Below the pieces are notes generated by a model. The model did no database searches. It was given only the letters and a program-made list of their open reading frames with translations, and was not told the origin of the DNA. A program made the position numbers and the translations under genes. 64,000 nt of DNA. It comes from Cylicocyclus nassatus (Eukaryota > Nematoda > Chromadorea > Rhabditida > Strongylidae). Position 1 is the stretch's first letter, and every line of letters starts with the position of its first letter. Shown here piece after piece: positions 34,756 through 45,914 of the stretch. The DNA lies in NCBI GenBank assembly GCA_958299035.1, contig CATQJL010000316.1, positions 44,017,585 through 44,081,584 on the forward strand. Reading direction: 5' to 3'.

Positions 34756-35837
34756 AAAAAGCAAACGAGAAAATCTGCAGGGCTTGAGAGGAATTGCAAT
34801 TTTGCTCGTGCTTTTAATGCACTTAAAACCAACATCCTTCCGCCATGGATTTGTTGGCGTAGATATGTAATTTGTGCAATACTAAAGAGGGAAACTATCT
34901 AACTTAGCTCGCGCTTTTGGAATAAAACACATATACTTGGAATCAGCTTTCACTAATGCCAAATATGCTGTTCCCAGCTGCCGCGCACTATTCGCAACGG
35001 AGTTATGAGGCCTCCTCCCGTATGACTCGCTCTACCGGCTAGTCTAGGGAAAACACGACAATGAATACTAGAGATTGTGTGGTGAAATGGTAAGTGTCTC
35101 GCTCCATAAGCTGACGGTTCCGGTCTCGATTCCTATTGCGTGTTTTTCATTTTGCAAGTCCCCAACAGTGTTCAAAATATACTTTTGTTACCAGTGTATT
35201 CAGACTGCGGCGTACTAGTTTCATCATAGAAACTTTACATTTTGAATTTCTCAAATGCTGCCTCTTTTTCGATTGCAAATGATTTTTGAGCGGGCTCGGG
35301 GGAGAACATCTTCCATTTATGATAACCCCACCCACCAGATGCACGTAGGCATGATCTAACACTTGTGAAGCATGTTTGGGTTTTTGGACTACCTTTGCGA
35401 AACGACAGACATGCAATAGGACTCGAACCCCAGACCATCAGCTTATGGAGCGAGACACCATCCCACCACACGACCTCTGGTAGTCATTGTCGTGTTTCCA
35501 CTAGACTTGCCGGTAGAGCGAGTCATAGGGGAGGAAACCTCGTAACTCCGTTGCGAATGATGCGCGGTGGGAACAGCATATTTGGCATCAGCGTTCGAAG
35601 CTGATTCCAAATACATGTGTCTTATTCCAAAAGCGCGAGCCAAGTTAGGTAGTTTCCTTCGTAAGTTTGCATTTGCTAATACAATTCAATTTAGCTTCTT
35701 TGTGCTGTCTGGCTTTCTTATGACCCAAATACTCTTTCGGAAAAAGCTGACGTTGGAATCTATTTGTACTTTTTATTGTCGCAGGTTCAAAAGGATTGTA
35801 CCTCTGTACATGATCGCGGTCCTCAGCATATACTTGT
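34756..35837 (+). CDS. OAC-type membrane O-acyltransferase, 5' exons
   Basis: Two exons encode the start of an acyltransferase-3 family protein, an integral membrane enzyme that moves acyl groups onto substrates. Nematodes carry many copies (the oac genes). Exon 34756-34866 follows an ATTTTAG acceptor and gives NLQGLRGIAILLVLLMHLKP then FRHGFVGVD; the RG and H are family hallmarks. Exon 35695-35837 follows TTTAG and gives FFVLSGFLMTQILFRKK then RRFKRIVPLYMIAVLSIYL. The joined codon yields VGVDIFFVLSG, exactly the expected motif. The 828-base intron 34867-35694 is almost filled by a palindromic element. Exon 2 ends in phase 1 at GTGAGT. The true start codon and any exon upstream of 34756 were not found. 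Family assignment is firm; the full gene model is inferred. Confidence 0.8.
34888..35658. mobile_element. Palindromic element, family M (copy 2), in intron
   Basis: Ends GGAAACTATCTAACTTAGCTC and the mirror GAGCCAAGTTAGGTAGTTTCC. It contains a tRNA-like unit (GTGGTGAAATGGTAAGTGTC near 35078, with a damaged B box) and a mirror with ACTCGAACCCC at about 35420. It occupies nearly the whole first intron of the acyltransferase gene. Confidence 0.8.
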
Positions 35838-35894
35838 GTGAGTCACCGTTTATTTCCTTTCATAGATAAAGTCAAGAATGTTAAATACTCGCAG

Positions 35895-36000
35895 ATTCTG
35901 AGGATAAAGATCCACAATGGTTTCAAAATGTAAAGTTTTTGATAACAAACAAGCAAGATCGTACAGTGTTAGCGCAGAGAAAAAGATTTATAAATCCGCT
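35895..36000 (+). other. Possible extra or decoy exon in acyltransferase intron
   Basis: After a CTCGCAG acceptor, an open stretch in the same phase as exon 2 reads YSEDKDPQWFQNVKFLITNK. It could be an alternative exon or chance. Exon 57470 joins exon 2 in the same phase and fits the family better. Confidence 0.25.
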
Positions 36001-36010
36001 TTTATAAAGC

Positions 36011-36164
36011 AACTAGCTGGCTTATCCGCCTCCGCCCGACCCTGTCAAAAACGATAAAGGTTCCATTTTTATCCTTGTACACCTTTACCTGTGCACTTCT
36101 ACATGCAGTTCCCTATTACCGCTGTGTGAGTAATCAGCATGCTCACTTATCCTCTTTTTTTACC
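36011..36164 (-). mobile_element. Helitron-like family Q fragment
   Basis: Starts ACTAGCTGGCTTATCCGCCTC and continues with GATAAAGGTTCCATTTTTAT and GAGTAATCAGCATGCTCACTT, as in the other Q copies. The tail is missing. Confidence 0.6.
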
Positions 36165-36887
36165 TGTCGTGCAAACAACTATTCAAACCGCTTGAAGGAT
36201 GGTGATTTATAACATTCCTGATTTGTTTACATATTGAGGACTATGCAAAGTTCGAGTCGTCTGCCTTTCGAGGGCAAGGCCTTTCACGGATCAGCCAACA
36301 TAAAAAAAACATGTATAATGTCATCTGCAGTACAACTACAACATGCTCTATCGTGTACGGCAAAAAGTGCGCGCGATTCAAAAGCAAGGCTAAAATAAAC
36401 AAATTGCTTGTTTACAGCGCACACAGATCCATGTGACACCAAAATTGAGCTGTATACATCGAAAATTATTTGCAAAAGAATTAAGCAAAAAGATTTAAAA
36501 ACTTATGTGAAGTACTCCAACAGTTCTGCAAAATTATTCCGTATCCAGACGGTCACCAGAAGGTCTCAGATCGTTTGGAGCATATATCTCTGTCACTAAG
36601 TTCCGAATTTTCCTATCATGGACGGAGTCCTGGTCAGAAATCTATCATTGAGCATGGAGGCATTTTCATGTCATTGCCTTTTCTTTGTTTTTGCCTTAAT
36701 TTCTTCATAAATCGCTGTTTAGTATCGCGCTCTAATGCCAAACTTCATGCGTTATTCAGCTCCAGTTTGGAGTTGCACTCCTATCTCACGTTTTTTCTTT
36801 CAGACTAGTAGTTCTTTCTTGTTTTCATCTTTTCCTAAGTAGGTAAGTCAAAGAGGGCTTCGTTTTCAGAAATTGATTCGAGCCCTG
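36165..36887. other. Unassigned stretch within acyltransferase intron
   Basis: No gene supported. A short frame near 36408-36599 has no recognisable domain. Confidence 0.4.
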
Positions 36888-37352
36888 ACCTTACAAGGGA
36901 ACCGTGTCGAGTCGAAGTGGCCTTTCCAGATGAGACCCATACTGCTTTGAAGGGTATCAAGCGGTGATTCCAAATCTGCCTTCCAAATCTGCCAAGCGCC
37001 TCTGGACGCCGAATTATGACTGTTCTTCGGAACGAAAAATGAATGCAGAATTTAGGTGAAATTGGTTGTTACAATCTTTCCAGCGCTCAGATAAAGCAAT
37101 GTTAAGTATTAGCAAATTAAATAAGATATATCCATTGCATAAACAGCTCTGATACTCGACACTGGACCATTTGAGCAAATTTGGGCGATTTTGCTTAAGT
37201 TTTGCGTTCAATTTTTTGACCTGAAAAACGAGCATAACTTGGCGTCCAGAGGCGCTTGGCAGATTTGGAAAGCAGATTCGGAATTACCGATTAATACTCT
37301 TCAAAGCAGTATGGGTCTCATCTGGAAAGGCCACTTCGACTTGACACGGTTC
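36888..37352. mobile_element. Palindromic element, family P (copy 2)
   Basis: ACAAGGGAACCGTGTCGAGTC at the left pairs with GACTTGACACGGTTCCCTTGT at the right. CCAAGCGCCTCTGGACGCC mirrors GGCGTCCAGAGGCGCTTGG. The centre carries TGTTACAATCTTTCCAGCGC, shared with 6030-6600. Confidence 0.8.
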
Positions 37353-38230
37353 CCTTGTTAGACAAAAAAATGAGATCGTTATGCGATACGACAACGTTGT
37401 TTGCCCAATTTTAATTTGCTACCTTAGGGTTAGAAAGGAGTTTGGGCGCTTATCATGTAAGCGATTGAAAGTAGTAGCTCATGGTCTGCTGCCTCAACGT
37501 AGCAAGAAATGCAGCCGGGTCTGGTAAGATGGTCCAACATCAGTCAGCCCAGTATTGCAGCCCACCTCATGTCTTGTCAAGCCAGTTCCCACCTACCTGG
37601 TGATGCGAGTCCTGTACCAGTGTCATGCATGAGACGGTGACAGTCTTTCTTCGCAGAGCGCTCCAGGCTGGCTAATTAGGGTGTGGCGGAAGAATTTATA
37701 GTTTTCCTCGACTTTATATTGAATTCTGCAGTTTCCGCACATCGTATTCGTCTGCCGCTTGAGATGGCAGATGTCAGGAACCAGTGAGGGGCGAAGAAAT
37801 ATCAGATGCAAAAGCAAGACGTCTAAATATCCTTTCGACAACAAACCGTATTCAACAAGATTTTGCGGATTTCTTCGACTTTGTACAAACAGGCACGGAG
37901 ATTAGCCTCAGTCCACTAGCTCTACATCCCCCTCGGGGCAAACTGCATTATAGGCAGTGTCCGGGCAAAAAGTCGGTTTTGAGATTTTTTGCTTACCCGA
38001 GCCTATCCGCTATGCTGAATCTGAAGATCAACACTGAAGAACGCGAAAACGGCGAAAAGGGGCTCTAACGCAAGAGGGAAACACCAAGTAGGCGGGGTCA
38101 TTCTAACCGTGAACACACTCCCACCTTCCGGAGCAATCTTCTCGATTCCAGTAGCCGTCCTGACATCTCCAGCGACCAAGTGCAAACAACTGACTTAAAA
38201 CCGGAACCGAGAAGATCTCCTAGTCCACTA
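37353..38230. other. Unassigned stretch ending at a gap
   Basis: No gene supported. The last part (about 37930-38220) has the GC-rich look of an element arm cut by the gap, but no partner is visible. Confidence 0.4.
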
Positions 38231-38255
38231 GTACTCTGCGTTGATACCACTGCTT
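38231..38255 (-). other. SMART-type amplification adapter at contig edge
   Basis: Exact reverse complement of the 25-base SMART primer (AAGCAGTGGTATCAACGCAG plus AGTAC), directly abutting the N run. Synthetic. Confidence 0.95.
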
Positions 38256-38755
38256 NNNNNNNNNNNNNNNNNNNNNNNNNNNNNNNNNNNNNNNNNNNNN
38301 NNNNNNNNNNNNNNNNNNNNNNNNNNNNNNNNNNNNNNNNNNNNNNNNNNNNNNNNNNNNNNNNNNNNNNNNNNNNNNNNNNNNNNNNNNNNNNNNNNNN
38401 NNNNNNNNNNNNNNNNNNNNNNNNNNNNNNNNNNNNNNNNNNNNNNNNNNNNNNNNNNNNNNNNNNNNNNNNNNNNNNNNNNNNNNNNNNNNNNNNNNNN
38501 NNNNNNNNNNNNNNNNNNNNNNNNNNNNNNNNNNNNNNNNNNNNNNNNNNNNNNNNNNNNNNNNNNNNNNNNNNNNNNNNNNNNNNNNNNNNNNNNNNNN
38601 NNNNNNNNNNNNNNNNNNNNNNNNNNNNNNNNNNNNNNNNNNNNNNNNNNNNNNNNNNNNNNNNNNNNNNNNNNNNNNNNNNNNNNNNNNNNNNNNNNNN
38701 NNNNNNNNNNNNNNNNNNNNNNNNNNNNNNNNNNNNNNNNNNNNNNNNNNNNNNN
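38256..38755. other. Assembly gap, exactly 500 N
   Basis: Placeholder-length N run flanked on both sides by the same adapter in opposite orientation, so the join across it is not established by sequence. Confidence 0.97.
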
Positions 38756-38780
38756 AAGCAGTGGTATCAACGCAGAGTAC
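38756..38780 (+). other. SMART-type amplification adapter at contig edge
   Basis: Exact plus-strand copy of the 25-base primer, immediately after the gap. Confidence 0.95.
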
Positions 38781-39624
38781 TCGTCGCGGCCCTTCCGCGC
38801 CATATAAAACTTTACAGCAAAAAGCGATCGCAGGTCTTTTGCACTAATCAGCAAGGAAAATACCACAGAAAAGGTTTTCTGGCCTAAAGATTGCCAACAA
38901 CTTTTTTCAGAAGCCTCTACTTTGAGAAAGCGTAACTTATCTTTGAATGAATTAGGATAAAGCAGACTTTGCTCATCGTGTAGCCAATGGTCTCTAGAGC
39001 AGTAATGCCAAGCTTGGATTTTACGGAAAAAAAAAGTGAAAGAAAATGTCGCGAAAAAGTCGAAAGTACTCACTTTTTTTCTGGCATTTCGGCGGATTCA
39101 AAAATCGGTCATTTTTGAAATTATTTCATTTATCTCCGCTGGAAAGTGGAAAAACCCTAGCGCTTTTCTACCATCAAATGTACTAGATCTACCCTTGCTG
39201 ATTAGTGCAAAAGGACCTGCGATCGCTTTTTGCTGTAAAGTTTTACATGGCGCGGAAGGGCCGCGACGCTCATTCAAGTTTGCAATCGATTTTCTCGACT
39301 CAGAACCCATGGAAAATCTTGTTCAAACAGCATCTTGTAGCACAAAATTTCCTGATCCTTATGCATATTTTTTTTGTAATTAATCCGCTTATTTCCCATG
39401 GATTTAGGGCAAAAGCAATAATTTTAAGATTTAGTCTCTTTTATTTCAAGGCTCAGAGACTTGGAATGAACGGAGATATACGAAAGCGGAAACCCATACA
39501 AGATACTAGAAAAAACGCTCTTTCAGATAGCATAAAAGGTTTTTGAGGGATTTGATTACACCTCAAATACCAGCTCTTGGAAGATGAGATGAGAAAAACG
39601 TGCATCAATTATGAATCAACCTAA
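38781..39624. mobile_element. Palindromic MITE, family I (left end lost in gap)
   Basis: The right end ATTATGAATCAACCTAA matches 23326. GGCCCTTCCGCGCCATATAA near 38788 mirrors the GGCGCGGAAGGGCCGCGACG block near 39250. The left terminus is missing at the adapter and gap. Confidence 0.8.
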
Positions 39625-39626
39625 TA

Positions 39627-40644
39627 TTAGGTCGTCCCAAAAGTATTTTCGCTTTTTTTGAGCAAGCGCCACAGTCCGCAAAACAAAGGTTTACAGAAGC
39701 TCTTGGTAGCATTCGATGCAGTTTTTCATGCTCTTTCAAATGGGTCATCTCCATAATGCCGATGAAGCAACGAGCTATCAGAAAATTGCTATAAACTGCG
39801 AACCATGCTTTTACCAAGGTCAGGTTCAATAATTTTTTCTAAATTCTTGCGCTGATTCCCCGAAGAAGTTCAAGTAACCTGTCGATAGAGCAGACAAAGT
39901 AGGAGCAAAACAATTTTTGCCCCCTCTATAGCCGACTTTGAAAATTTTTTAAAATCATTTTTTCGATGCTATCAAATTCCATTTTTGGTCAACTTAAACC
40001 TCATAAAACAACAGCTGGCTAGCAACCGGGTATTATTCGACGCAGCATATTCTCCTCTTTCATAGACATGTTTTTTGTTCCTGATTGAGGAGTCTTGGAG
40101 GATGAAATCGACAAAATTCATGTTTTCTAAGGGACCTCAGGCTGTACCCGACAAATTGAAAATTAGGTCGTTTGAACTCCGGAACGCTCACTTGTTTCGA
40201 AAAATTAGTGCTGAATCCTAATCCACTTTGAAAGCATCAAAAATTGAGAATTTAGTGAAGTTTGACGAGTCTGCGTCTGTTATGGGACTCCTAAAATTTG
40301 ATGGTGTTGTTCAAAATTCTGTCAAAAAATTATGGAAAGCCCTGGAAGGAGATCGAAACTGACTTGTATCCTACTTTCTTTGCTCTATCCGTAAGTTGCT
40401 TGGACTTCTTCGGGGGGTCAGTACACGATTTTAAAAAAATAGTGAAACCTGACCTTCGTAAAAAGCATGGGTCGCAGTTTATCGCAATTCTCTGACAGCT
40501 CATTATCTAATCTGCTAAATAAAGTTGATCATCTGAAAGAGCATGAAAAACTGCATCGAATGCCCCAAGAGCTTCTGTAAATCTTTGTTCTGCGCACTGT
40601 GGCGCTTGCTCCAAGAAAGCGAAAATACTTTTGGGACGACCTAA
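39627..40644. mobile_element. Palindromic MITE, family E (copy 3)
   Basis: Ends TTAGGTCGTCCCAAAAGTAT and the mirror ATACTTTTGGGACGACCTAA. It abuts the preceding family I element with only a TA between them. Interior shares the CATTCGATGCAGTTTTTCAT-type block with other E copies. Confidence 0.85.
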
Positions 40645-40667
40645 TATATCTAAATTTAGTGGGTGTT

Positions 40668-40928
40668 TTATGCATTTTTGGATTCTATAAATGTTCGAAA
40701 TTTCCTTGTAAGCCCAAACAAACTGATCCATTCTTTTAATGTGAGTGATCTTACTCTTTGCCAGTCGCAAGTGCCAAGCTTCTCCTGAAGTTCATCTCTC
40801 CATCGGGCCAGTATATCGAGTCGTGTTCTCTTCAGGGCTTCTTGTAGTTCATCTAGTTGGACTTCATTTGGCAGGCGTCTCACGTTGAATGTTCCAATGT
40901 GTAAACAGTCGTTGTTGGGGTGGAACAT
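40668..40928 (-). pseudogene. LINE fragment, endonuclease start fused to C-terminal part
   Basis: Frame reads IGTFNVRRLPNEVQLDELQE then ALKRTRLDIL, the first beta-strand and helix of an APE-type endonuclease as in RTE-like LINEs. It then passes directly into RWRDELQEKLGTCDWQRV, which resembles the RW-D...W motif found after the reverse transcriptase. Nearly the whole endonuclease and all RT palms are missing, so this is an internally deleted, non-functional copy. Clade assignment is inferred. Confidence 0.55.
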
Positions 40929-41059
40929 ACTTGATCCTGCTGTTCCAAGGCTTCCTGGATCAAGGGGTTCGACGTCCGGTAGGATGGGGAAGGGTCAAAA
41001 TGACCGACCAGTCGAGAGACGTGTAGAAGATGAACTCTAGTAGGAAGATTAGTTATATT

Positions 41060-41412
41060 TAATTCATTCGTTATTCTTTTGTGTAACTGTCTAACTTTTT
41101 CCACACGAAGCTCAGTACTTGCATATGTCTTTATGTTATTGTCATGATGTTGTAATTCTTTTACATAGTTACAAAGTTTTTTACGGGTGAAGCTAAAATT
41201 AGAGCCTTGTCAATAGGTGTTATTACAAATTGTTTCTTTATTTCTTCCAAGTCTTTCTGACTTGGTCTTATATTACTATCCTTGAAAAGCCTATGAAGTT
41301 GTGGTGTCTTGAAATGTATTTTACAAAGCTTTTTTTCATTGTTGTTTTTCGCGGCACTGTCTGCCTTGAAAACACTACGAAACTTATGTGCCATATTATA
41401 TGCCAGTTTCAT
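41060..41412 (-). pseudogene. Penelope-like element fragment (N-terminal RT side)
   Basis: The minus strand reads KKQFVITPIDKA, which resembles the VxxPADKA motif ahead of the reverse transcriptase of Penelope-like elements. After a frameshift comes TRKKLCNYVKELQHHDNNIK then TYASTELRVEKVRQLHKRIT, in the position of the FICKKYY...L...TY segment. No catalytic motif survives. It lies 3' of an N-terminal-like piece at 42291-42483 on the same strand. Confidence 0.5.
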
Positions 41413-41864
41413 ATTATATCAATAATACCTTATTTATGTATTATATTAGTATGAGTCCTGTACTTGAACCCCTTGTTAAATATTAGCCTCAAATCCTCGT
41501 TTTTTAAAAGAAATCTCTTGTTCATACATGTCCTAGGTCTCTACTGACATACCTATTTGTGTACTTAAAACATGCGCAATCCTTAACACATTCACGACAA
41601 GGCCGATTTTTCGATTACTGCCGTTTTGAACCAGAGCCTTTTTCGCTTTGTCAAACTTACGACCCACTGGGTCGTATTGCCAGCAATGGTAGACTTTTTG
41701 GAAGAAATTTAAAACATGTCTCCAAGAATTTCTCCACAATGGTTATCGAAGGCGCTGATTACCAAAATATGATTTATTTCAGTTTTTAGCTGTATAGGTA
41801 AGGTTACGGTAGTCATTCTTTACGAACCCAACATCATGGATTTTCATGAAAAATTGTGTTATAT

Positions 41865-41887
41865 GCAGTGGTATCAACGCAGAGTAC
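41865..41887 (+). other. SMART-type adapter inside contiguous sequence
   Basis: GCAGTGGTATCAACGCAGAG then TAC: 23 of the 25 primer bases with no N run. It marks a likely chimeric join between 41864 and 41888. Confidence 0.9.
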
Positions 41888-42290
41888 TGTCCAGTTTGTT
41901 CACCACTTTCCCACGGTGAGACTACGGTAGCAATACGGTAGAAATTTCGTAAGAATCAAGAAACTGATGTAGGAAGGTGGTATTAGAGAGGTTATCATTT
42001 TCGTAATCGCATTTCAAACCTATATGTGTAAGGTTTGAGCTTCCTGGGATGAATTGCGAAAAATCAATAAAACCAATTATTTTTGATGGGCTGACATCAG
42101 TCTCGTGCTTTCTCTGTATTTCTCGTGCATGTAAACTTGAATTTTCAAAAACAGTACCATTATGGAAAAAATTTGAGCTAAAGTCTATGCCTTAACTCTA
42201 TCCACAGTATACCTACCGTAACATTACTTAATAGTATCCCGAACCCGGACCACTTTAGACCCCGTAGAATTCCATGGTGTACTGGCAATG
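41888..42290. other. Unassigned stretch beside an adapter
   Basis: Nothing recognised. ACTACGGTAGCAATACGGTAG near 41930 is a small direct repeat. Confidence 0.4.
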
Positions 42291-42483
42291 CTAGAGCTTT
42301 AGGAATCTTACTATCCACCGGTGTGTCGTATTGCCCGAAACGGCAGAACACGTACGACCCTTCGGTGTTAAGTAGGTATCAGTAACTGTGTTATTGAGGC
42401 TTTTTAGGAGTTCGATATAATCACACAAGTGTAATCCTGTGAGTTCTTTTAATTTACATTCTCCCTCTAATTCTGGTGTTTCT
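42291..42483 (-). pseudogene. Possible Penelope-like N-terminal fragment
   Basis: An open stretch on minus reads LEGECKLKELTGLHLCDYIE then LLKSLNNTVTDTYLTPKG. The pattern (lysine-rich helix, then LxxxxxxxxTPxxL/LTP) is like the N-terminus of Penelope-like proteins, and it lies upstream of the fragment at 41060-41412 on the same strand. Weak on its own. Confidence 0.35.
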
Positions 42484-43033
42484 CAATTTTTCTGCCCTGT
42501 ACAATATAGGCGAATCCACCGTATCCCTTATAACCCTATTGCTACACTTTTTCGAATGTAAACTTAATTGTATTCAATTACACTTTATTCAATTGTAATC
42601 TATCTAAGATGTTCTCAGCATAGATCTTAAATAAACTAAACTGCAGTTTTTGTTTATGTTGGACTTTTCTAGCCGGAATGGTCTCTTTGCAAGTGCGTAG
42701 GATTTAAGCTTCATTTCGCAGTTGTGTGGAACTTTGAGTCGTAAGTTAAATTTATCAAGCTATTTATGTCATGTGTGTTTGATGTTTAAAAATATTTATA
42801 TAGTTCGTATGTATATTGTTCGTTAATGCCGTATAACATTTTCTCATGTTCTATTAGAACATGATGCTTTCCTTTTTGATTTTCTTTTCTTTCATTTGAA
42901 CCTTTTCACTCATACAGGCACTAAAAGTAAGAGTAATCTTTTCCTTCAGTGAATTGGCATGTCCTGAAATGTTACCATATCGTTGAGTCCGAATGGATAT
43001 GCTGTAATCATGCATTTTATCCACTGTACGTCT

Positions 43034-43275
43034 TTATGTCTTATTGTTGGTTCTTTTTTCCTTACTATTAACAGTTCCTAAAATGTCTATGGATATTTCG
43101 TCTGCGTTATGATTAGTGGTATTGAAACGTTCGACCATATATGTCTTCATGTCTAGATTAAGATCTGCAATGCTGATTGATACGTTGTTTTCAGTGTTTG
43201 AGTGGTTTCCCCAGTATACTGCTGCCAACACATTAGGCAAGTTATCATATATACGACATTCTTTGAGTCGCGTTT
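43034..43275 (-). pseudogene. GIY-YIG endonuclease fragment, Penelope-like
   Basis: The minus strand reads KRDSKNVVYMITCLMCWQQY then TGETTQTLKTTYQ, matching the VVYxIxCxxCxxxYIGET pattern (GIY as VVY, YIG as YTG). After a frameshift it continues YMVERFNTTNHNADEISIDI then LGTVNSKEK, the VxxHFNxxxH...ILxxV part. This domain ends Penelope-like proteins, yet here it lies 5' of N-terminal-like pieces on the same strand, suggesting two copies head to tail. Confidence 0.6.
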
Positions 43276-45914
43276 AGACAATTCTTATTTGATTGTTCTA
43301 ATGCTGATTTGTAGTTGAGCTTTTGGCCTTGTTTTGAAAGTTAATCATGTCACAAATGTTATTGTCGATTCGTTGACCGCATGGACTGGACATCACTGCG
43401 GAGCACGCGCCGCGAGTAATACGCTTGCCTCCTTAAGAATTTGTCATTGTACCAGTCGTGCTCCGCAACATTTCAGCCGTCCGTGCGTTCAACGAACCGA
43501 TGGTACATTTCTTTCGATTACGTCTCTTTTGCGTATTACTAGTGCAGAAATACTAACTATCTTTTCTCGATTATTCATTATTAAGTTTGAGGACAAGGAC
43601 ACGTGGAACACATTTTCGCTTTTAGCTTGAATACACGATGAATTTCATTTGGGCAGCACATAATAATCATTGAAAAAAAAACTAATCGAAGTCTCTGATT
43701 TTTATCGTATTTTAAGCTTAGCTGAACTCAGGCTTGAACTAGCGAGAACAGAACTGCGGCGTCACTCAAAGATACTAAAATTGTCAACTCTGATTACGTA
43801 CACTGCTAAAACTCGTGAAGTAGCGTATACAACAAGAAAAACAGAAAAAAAACTTGTGAGAGTTTGAATGCTGGGGTGCCGCGCTTTTCCGCAAGGGTCC
43901 GGAAGTTATTTGCAGATTTTTACAGTTCATCTAACTTCCAAAAAATTCGCGACTCATTCTCAGAGAGGTTGGGGATTGGTCCGCCACTGCTATGCAGTGC
44001 GCTAAACGCTCGACCCCCTGATTAGTCAGAAATGCGTGTGACAGTTTTTGGAAAGAATCCTTATCATTCCATTGATGCTTTCACTGCTGTTGCTATTCTT
44101 AATTCATAATTTACTCGATAGGTTCAAAAACATTATAATTGAAAAATCAGCTTCGAAGATCACGTAAATTTGTGTTAGCTTATATTCCCTTTTTTATCAA
44201 TACAATTTCTTTGCTTCTAGTACCCTCTTTCGTTTATAAAGAGAACTCCTAAAAAAGTTTTCGAAAATGCTTTTATCTACATTTGTCACTATGTTAACCA
44301 TTCTATTTTAACACACCTTGAATGTGTTTGGTCAACTTGTCAAATAGAAATCGCTAATATCGCAGAAACATCAAACCAGCACAAAGTTATGTTTTGTCAA
44401 AGTTAACACTGCAATCATAGTAGACAGATTTTTATGGTAGCGGAACTCAAAAGTTTACAATTAAACGATTTTTGCTTCGAGCACGACTAGGTTACTCGTT
44501 TTTCATGGTTGGTGTCCCACTCCGTTCAGCAATTCATGCGACCAGCCACAAAAACGTTAAGTTGGGGAGAAAACACTTTGTTTCTTCGTAAACTTGCTCC
44601 GATAACAGAATGTTTTTGCTTCAATTCAAAAAGCTACTCCCCCCAAGACAAATTGAACCGGTAATTAAGGGAAAACTTTTCTGAAGATGTGAGGTCGCAA
44701 TCATGCCTGAGGTTACGGATTTACTTGATCATTTATGAAACAAATTTGCAAAAATTTCGAACTTCAAATTTCAAACTTCAAAACAACAAGGCAAAACAGG
44801 ATCTTGTAAATAGTCAAGCTTTTCCTCAATTTAAAAAAAGCTTGTAGATTGCTATCAGCGCAGCTTAGACTAGTGAACATGGCCATGATCCAGAGCTAGA
44901 GCGGCTGCAAAAAACTTTTCCATCTACTGATAGGCGATGTTAAACGGCTAACGGTGCGCAACACTTCAATGGAGCATGCATGCCCAGGCGCGCGTTAATG
45001 TTTACAAAGTCGTTATCCGAGAAAGAGCATTGCTGTAAATATTTGCATTATTTTCTAATCTTTGGAAGTCTTTCGCAAATGTTCTAAAGATTACTTAATG
45101 GTAAGAAAGGTAAAACCAACAAGATGAGAACTTTGGCAAGTAATGCCCATGTCTCTTAAAGACTATCTACTAGAAAGAGATGAACACTTCAATACAGAAG
45201 AATACTGTGGGACGAACTTATAAAGGCCACTGCCTTTTTTGCTGGATTGAAGATAAGCACAAAATATTTAGAATATATGTCTAAATTTGAAAAAGGTTTG
45301 CGGTATGCCCAATAGATGATTCGGACTTTTGCATCAAGTGACAAACTTTTGATTGGTTTCATACGGTTGTAGCACACGTCGATTAAAGCAACAATGCATT
45401 AACATTTTCGCCGGAGAAGGGAACGAAATTCAAAAGAAAGCTTCATATCTTGAAGCTCTACATATCTGGATTTTACGTTGTCTATCTAGCCGTAAGTATC
45501 CTTACTGTTCTTTACCATGAACATATTGAACAAGAGCGAAAAAAAACCCTTACAAGACGCTTTTCAAAGCTTTTTATATGATTCCCTGATAATCCCCGGC
45601 GGCTGAGCGATTTTCCTACGAAGTCATTGTTCTTTCAATAATGCCAGAGTTTCACTGTTTCCTGTACCAAACTATGCGGCATTTTCCTGATACAAACAAA
45701 TGATATATCAAAGACTGAAAACTGCGATGAACCGAGTCGGAAGTTAGGGTTTACTGAAAATTTCGATATTTATTAACTCATCAGGAGCTCATGCAAAATA
45801 TTAAGTGCGGCTTGTACAACTTTTCGCTCTACCTCTCTTGTTGTCTGTTATAGGACTAGATATAAACTTTCTTCGTGACGGATGCTACAGTAGATCGCTC
45901 AGCCGCCTAATCTT
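43276..45914. other. Long unassigned stretch
   Basis: No gene supported. A short inverted repeat GCGGAGCACG / CGTGCTCCGC lies at about 43397-43467. Frames of 60-98 codons have no recognised motif. Confidence 0.45.
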
